Assembly: GCA_963930655.1 (NCBI GenBank)
Contig: OZ005608.1
Coordinates: 3,596,001 to 3,660,000 of the forward strand
Source: Myrica gale
Lineage: Eukaryota > Streptophyta > Magnoliopsida > Fagales > Myricaceae
Direction: 5' to 3'
Length of the DNA stretch: 64,000 nt
The notes beneath the pieces were generated by a model. That model searched no databases and had not been told where the DNA came from. It saw only the letters and a program-made list of their open reading frames with translations. Below, in pieces: positions 59,530 to 64,000 of this stretch (positions are counted from its first letter, which is position 1; each line of letters begins with the position of its first letter). A program made the position numbers and the translations under genes.

Positions 59530-62500
59530 ATGAAGGAGAGTGGAAGAAAACAAGGAGCAATGTCGCCATGCGCGGCATGCAAGCTTCTTCGAAGAAGATG
59601 TGCGCAGGATTGCGTGTTTGCACCTTATTTTCCAGCCGACGAGCCGCAGAAGTTTGCTAGTGTGCACAAGGTTTTTGGAGCTAGCAATGTCAACAAGATG
59701 TTACAGGTTCCATTCCCATGCATCCCTTCTCTCTCTCTCTGTACTAATTAACCAATATTAATTAAGATAAACAGTTCTCTTGCAGCAAAAGTATGATTTT
59801 TTTTATTTGTAGAAGTCATTTTCAAGCAAGTGGGCTAATGTAGGGCTAGCTATTGGGTGTCGTCTCAAAGACTTCTCCAGTAATATTCTAAATGAATAAC
59901 CACACATAAAGGGGGGCAGATAGTCCAGATACCTATCCTATTCAATATTTACTGCCCATTAAGTACTTCTTAGCTTAGTGTGAAAGCACTTTGTGTTTCT
60001 CTCTAAGGCAGTATCAACAAAGTGCTTTAGAGGCAGTTTTGAAGGATTAAGACAACAAGTGTTATTGCTCTTCATCATTACTCGTCACTGAATAATTCCA
60101 TGCTTTCGCTGGAAACTGCATGGATTAGGATACTGGGGCTGCAGTATGGATATGGATATGGCAGCAGTACTGGCCGGGGAAGGAGGTAGGGTTTCAATCT
60201 CTACTTTAAGAGACTTTGATAGGCAAATAAACATGAAAAACGTGCAAGTCGTGTTCTAAAACGAGATGAGTTTTGCTCCCACTGGTTACCCTGCATAGTT
60301 CAGAGCAAGTTTTGCTTTGTCGAGAGGCATATTTTCTAGGGGATGTGCTCAGCCAAAGATAGTAAAATAAGATGAGGTTTGCTCCCGCTAACCATACTTA
60401 GGAGCAAGTGTTTTGCTTTGCTCCCATAAGAACCTTGCCTAGCCCAAAAGATAAACTGCGTATAGGAACCGCTGTTCTAGGAAAAGGAAAACAATGAACC
60501 CAAAATTAAAAAACAAACAATATTCCTTGCAACCTGGACTTACATTTAGTTATATAATTCCTCAACAGGGCCTTCTATAACATAGATGAGGGACCTAGTA
60601 CATCTTATATGGAAAAAGCTTAGTACATCTCATAAACAAACTATTTCCTTCATACTTGATCCACCTTTGCCAACTGACAGACCCAGGCTTAAGATGCTCA
60701 GAACATCAAAAATAGCTGTAGAATACTGACAGAAAACTGCTAGTCTGCTAATTATCAAGTCATGAATGGCATACTCACTTCCCTCATCATGCCATGAATT
60801 CAACAAAGAGAACCTATGGATTGAGTATATACTACCTCTGGCATGAATCATCCAAAGTCCAGTTCCATTCATGTTTGAATAGCTAGGAATGATCTGTGCA
60901 AATCATATACATGGTCAGAACTACCATGTCATTCTTTTTGGTCCCTTTTATCAGGATGATAGACTTAATTATTTCGTTCCTGTTTTTTTCTCCTTCTTCT
61001 TCTTCTTTGGAATTACTGCAAAATTTGGGATGACAAATCCCACTTGTATGCTCAGGAAAATGGTCATGACAAGATATAATACTAGACGATATGGTTGCCT
61101 TTTTTTATCTGTTTCTTAGTTTGGAGAAACTTTTAAATGGTCGTTTGATCTTTTTGTTCGCAATTACCTTTTTCATCTCTATCAACCATTTGATACCATA
61201 TTGTCACTATTTTAGGAAGAAAATATTCAAAAAAGCAAGAAGCGTATGTTCCAATTTCCCTACCTGCCTTTATCTACTTCCGTTATAGTGGTTAGCTTCG
61301 GTTGGAGACCCCACGTAAAAGTAAAAAGCTAGAATTCTCATTCTTCTATTGGAAAGTAATTAAGGTACTGATTCACTCACTGATTACTTTTGTACCTGAA
61401 AGAGACCAAAGGGATCGAAAAAATTAGCTTTATTCTGTGAAGCTACACATAATTTTCATTTGCAGTGGTGGATAATTAAAGATGGTTTCGAGGATATTGC
61501 TTATAATAGTGTTTAGCTTCTACTTTATGACCATCAGATATCTCTTTAATTAGGAACTAAACCGTAAACTTTTGGTCTTGGCGGTATTCTAATATTCTAT
61601 GCGTAGTTTTGGAAAAGCAAGTTTGTGAACCACTCAACTTGCCTTTTCCTTTATGATCATGGGTTAACCTCGATGGAGACGGGGTACTAGATGATAGGTC
61701 CAAAAGAGATGTCACCCATGTAAAGCAAATAAAGTGATTGGAATTCTTTTTTTAAAAAAAAAATCAATTAAGTATAGGACACAAAATATTAAGGAAGCAT
61801 GGCATCAGAGTGCGGTAGCAAAACGCAACATAAACTATTATTACGGAAAAAAGATATATATTATATTACAGTACTGTTTGTAGGTCATGAGTTGCAGATC
61901 ATCCTTTTGCAATCTCATGATTCAGACACTGATCGTTGATACTTTTTGACGAAAACTGTTGAAAAATTGATGGGTAATTAATTATTCGTGCTTTATGAAC
62001 ATATCTCGAACATGCATGCGGGAATCGTGAGATCTGACGACTATACCCTTTCATTTCCTCTCCATAGATTCTATCCAAAACGAGTAAATTAAATCTCCAG
62101 TGCTTAGAAAAAAAATTAAATCTCCAGTAAACAAATTAAAATTAAATGATCTCTCTTTCATTAGAACATGGAAAGTAATTTGAGATGTCTAGGCGAACGT
62201 TGAAACAGTCCATAATCAAGTATGAAGAGGCTGATCTCTTGGATTCTGAAATATGCAGGAACTACCGGAGCACCAGCGGAGCGACGCGGTGAGTTCCATG
62301 GTGTACGAAGCGAATGCTAGGGTTCGAGACCCTGTGTACGGATGTGTAGGAGCCATATCATCTCTACAACAACAGGTTGACGTGCTCCAAACCCAATTGG
62401 CAATTGCTCAAGCTGAGGTTGTCCATATGCGAATGCGATCACAGAACACTTACCCACCCACCAGCTCCCCAGAGAATGGCTCGCCTTCAGCCAAGCTCAT

Positions 62501-62585
62501 GCCTAATGCTCAGACCAAGTCATTTTTTTACATGGACATGGCGATCGATCAGGCCAACATGGGAGAGTCCTTGTGGTCGTGCTAG
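59530..62585 (+). CDS. LBD4: LOB-domain protein, LBD4 type
   Basis: A plant-specific nuclear DNA-binding protein. Exons 59530-59706 and 62259-62585 join in phase 0 across a 2552-base GT-AG intron to give 167 aa (Arabidopsis LBD4 is about 172). The LOB domain has the CX2CX6CX3C block CAACKLLRRRCAQDC, the GAS block ending FGASNVNKMLQ, and a coiled coil SLQQQVDVLQTQLAIAQAEV with LX6LX3L spacing, placing it in class I. The intron falls after MLQ, before ELPEHQR, the usual place in the family. The start MKESGRKQGA and the C-terminal GESLWSC resemble LBD4, which in Arabidopsis works at the phloem-procambium boundary and in vascular growth; that role is family knowledge. The variable C-terminal tail is Ser/Pro-rich. 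No defect is seen. Confidence 0.95.
59707..62258 (+). other. Large intron of the LBD4-type gene
   Basis: A single 2552-base intron, much longer than the 504 bases of coding sequence. I see no open frame of interest in it and no element with clear ends. Two related segments near 60260-60300 and 60370-60410 (GATGAG, TTTGCTCCC, GCAAG, TTTTGCTTTG words) suggest a small diverged internal duplication. Confidence 0.5.
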
Positions 62586-64000
62586 TTAATTTGCCTTCAC
62601 TTTGATCATGATTTCCTTATTACTATCATGGGCTTGCTTTATTAATGTCTGCCTATTCGATACACCTTTTTGTTTTCACGTCTCTCTCTCTCTTTGTTTT
62701 TTCCCCTTTAATTTAATTAAAAGGTAACTCCCTAGCCAGAACATCTCTACCGTACCTAAAGATGATGATTAACCTTATTGTAAATTTCTAGACATGTAAT
62801 TTGAGCATTATATTATATATATTTGATGTCTTTAATTAATAGTACTTGATTAATATTTTAATTTTCCGAGTGAAAATCACCGTTCCGTTGTCAACGTCAA
62901 AGCTTATCCACCGCTTCAACCAAAAAATTCGAAAATCTTTACGATTTTGTTCACTTTTTTTTGTTTTGTTTGATTGTGAGACTCAACAAATTGCTTTGAC
63001 AACGTCTGTAATAATGTCTAATTTTCATATACCACTACCTAAAACGGAAAAAGGAGCTTGACGGTGACTCTGTCACTAACCTAGGAATAACAGACTACAT
63101 CATGCATTGGGTTGTCCAAGCTTAAGCCCCTGGGCTGCGGCTGAAGGTAGTGGAGTTGGGCTGGCCTTATAATTTGAGGCTCAATCCACTTGATGGTAAC
63201 GCCTGAGACCTACAAAGAAGCAAAGCCCAACAAAGATTATATGACATACGGATCGACCAATCTTACGCTCAATGGAAATCGTCCCAAGGACGTTGGTTCG
63301 GCCCAAAAGCATGCTTCCCTAGCCAATGGTTGCCTTTTCGAGGCTTCAAGGATGTCAACAACTGAAATAATCAGAGCTTGAGAGTATATTCTACCCAAAA
63401 CTTGTCAAGGATGTTAAGAGTTGGTACAGTTCTCTTGAAGCCGGATGCACGAACTTTTTGGCCAAAGCTTTCTGTTTTTCCCAAAAATAAAAAAAAATAA
63501 AGCGGTTCAGCTCCTTCATGCTTTAATATTCGATTGAAAATTTGAAAAAGGAAAAGGCAAGGAAACAAGATGATTCCAAGGCCAATGCAATAAACTAACA
63601 TAAAGAAGGAGAAGGATCCATTGCTGGACCAGAAACTAATGAAGATTGTGACTGGTCGCTTAGCTAATCGATTGACATATATGCTTCTCCTTTTGAAGTA
63701 TATATGATAGGTTTTACCTAATTCTAATAAATGTCAGTCTTTTCTTTTTCCTTCTCTAGTGCTAGACTTTGTTATTCCCTTGTTATAATTGCAAACTGGG
63801 TTCAGTCTTCATTTGTCTCTAGAAGCATATTAGACAGTACCAGCAGTAGGCCGCATCTAGCCTCAATCATGCAAATTGCTTAATCTCCAAGATTTCCATC
63901 ATTTTCTGCAAGAATGTTGACCTCAAAATTCTGAGTTTGTCGTTTGAGTAGAAATGGTCAACCGACTGAGTTGTTTCGTTGGCAACTAATCCCATGGGGC
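62586..64000. other. 3' flank of the LBD4-type gene, no further gene seen
   Basis: It contains the LBD 3' untranslated region, then AT-rich DNA. A GC-richer patch at 63090-63370 with repeated GGGCTG and GCCCAA words has open frames but nothing recognisable. No RNA gene was found. Confidence 0.45.

Noticed and set aside
63090..63370. Possible gene fragment with a 63-codon frame
   Set aside because: No recognisable domain. The GGGCTG and GCCCAA words suggest a repeat, but no ends or second copy were found.

Overview
The window is plant nuclear DNA, most likely from a eudicot and perhaps a woody rosid; I cannot name the species from sequence alone. The evidence is spliced genes with GT-AG introns, AT-rich intergenic DNA, plant-specific gene families (NAC, LOB-domain) and plant transposon types (Copia, CACTA, hAT, LINE, SINE, TRIM, MITE).

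Four intact host genes are supported. (1) Elongation factor 2 (minus strand, 712-3770; 843 aa, 3 coding exons, the first holding only the ATG), with telo-box and site II elements upstream. (2) A NAC transcription factor of the JUNGBRUNNEN1/NAC042 type (minus, 13867-15569; 295 aa, 3 exons). (3) Molybdenum cofactor sulfurase, ABA3/LOS5 (minus, 28735-50527; 22 exons over 21.8 kb). All of its splice junctions can be joined in frame to give 816 aa. (4) A LOB-domain protein of the LBD4 type (plus, 59530-62585; 167 aa, 2 exons). These genes do not form a pathway cluster. ABA3 acts in activation of molybdenum enzymes (abscisic acid synthesis), and the other three are unrelated neighbours.

Much of the rest is mobile DNA. 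A 6.4-kb CACTA element (6323-12737, TAG target duplication) holds a decayed minus-strand gene resembling the plant transposon protein family PF20167, itself split by a 1.1-kb insertion. A complete Copia element (18577-25997) has 514-bp LTRs differing at 3 sites, a CTAAG duplication, an initiator-Met-type primer site, and a gag-pol frame broken only by two stop codons. The introns of ABA3 have collected a TRIM, a SINE-like insert, three LINE copies and foldback MITEs, several with clear target duplications. One MITE family occurs three times: inside the CACTA element, inside an intronic LINE, and in intergenic DNA. A dead hAT transposase fragment (52974-53850), a probable solo LTR (27559-27839) and two local tandem duplications complete the picture.

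I see no CRISPR arrays, rRNA or convincing tRNA genes, and no operon-like structure. I found no clearly new biological system. The most unusual items are the CACTA element with its atypical cargo, the Copia element with a 2-kb leader carrying a GC-rich island and palindromic tandem repeats, and the dense nested insertions inside a still-intact ABA3 gene.
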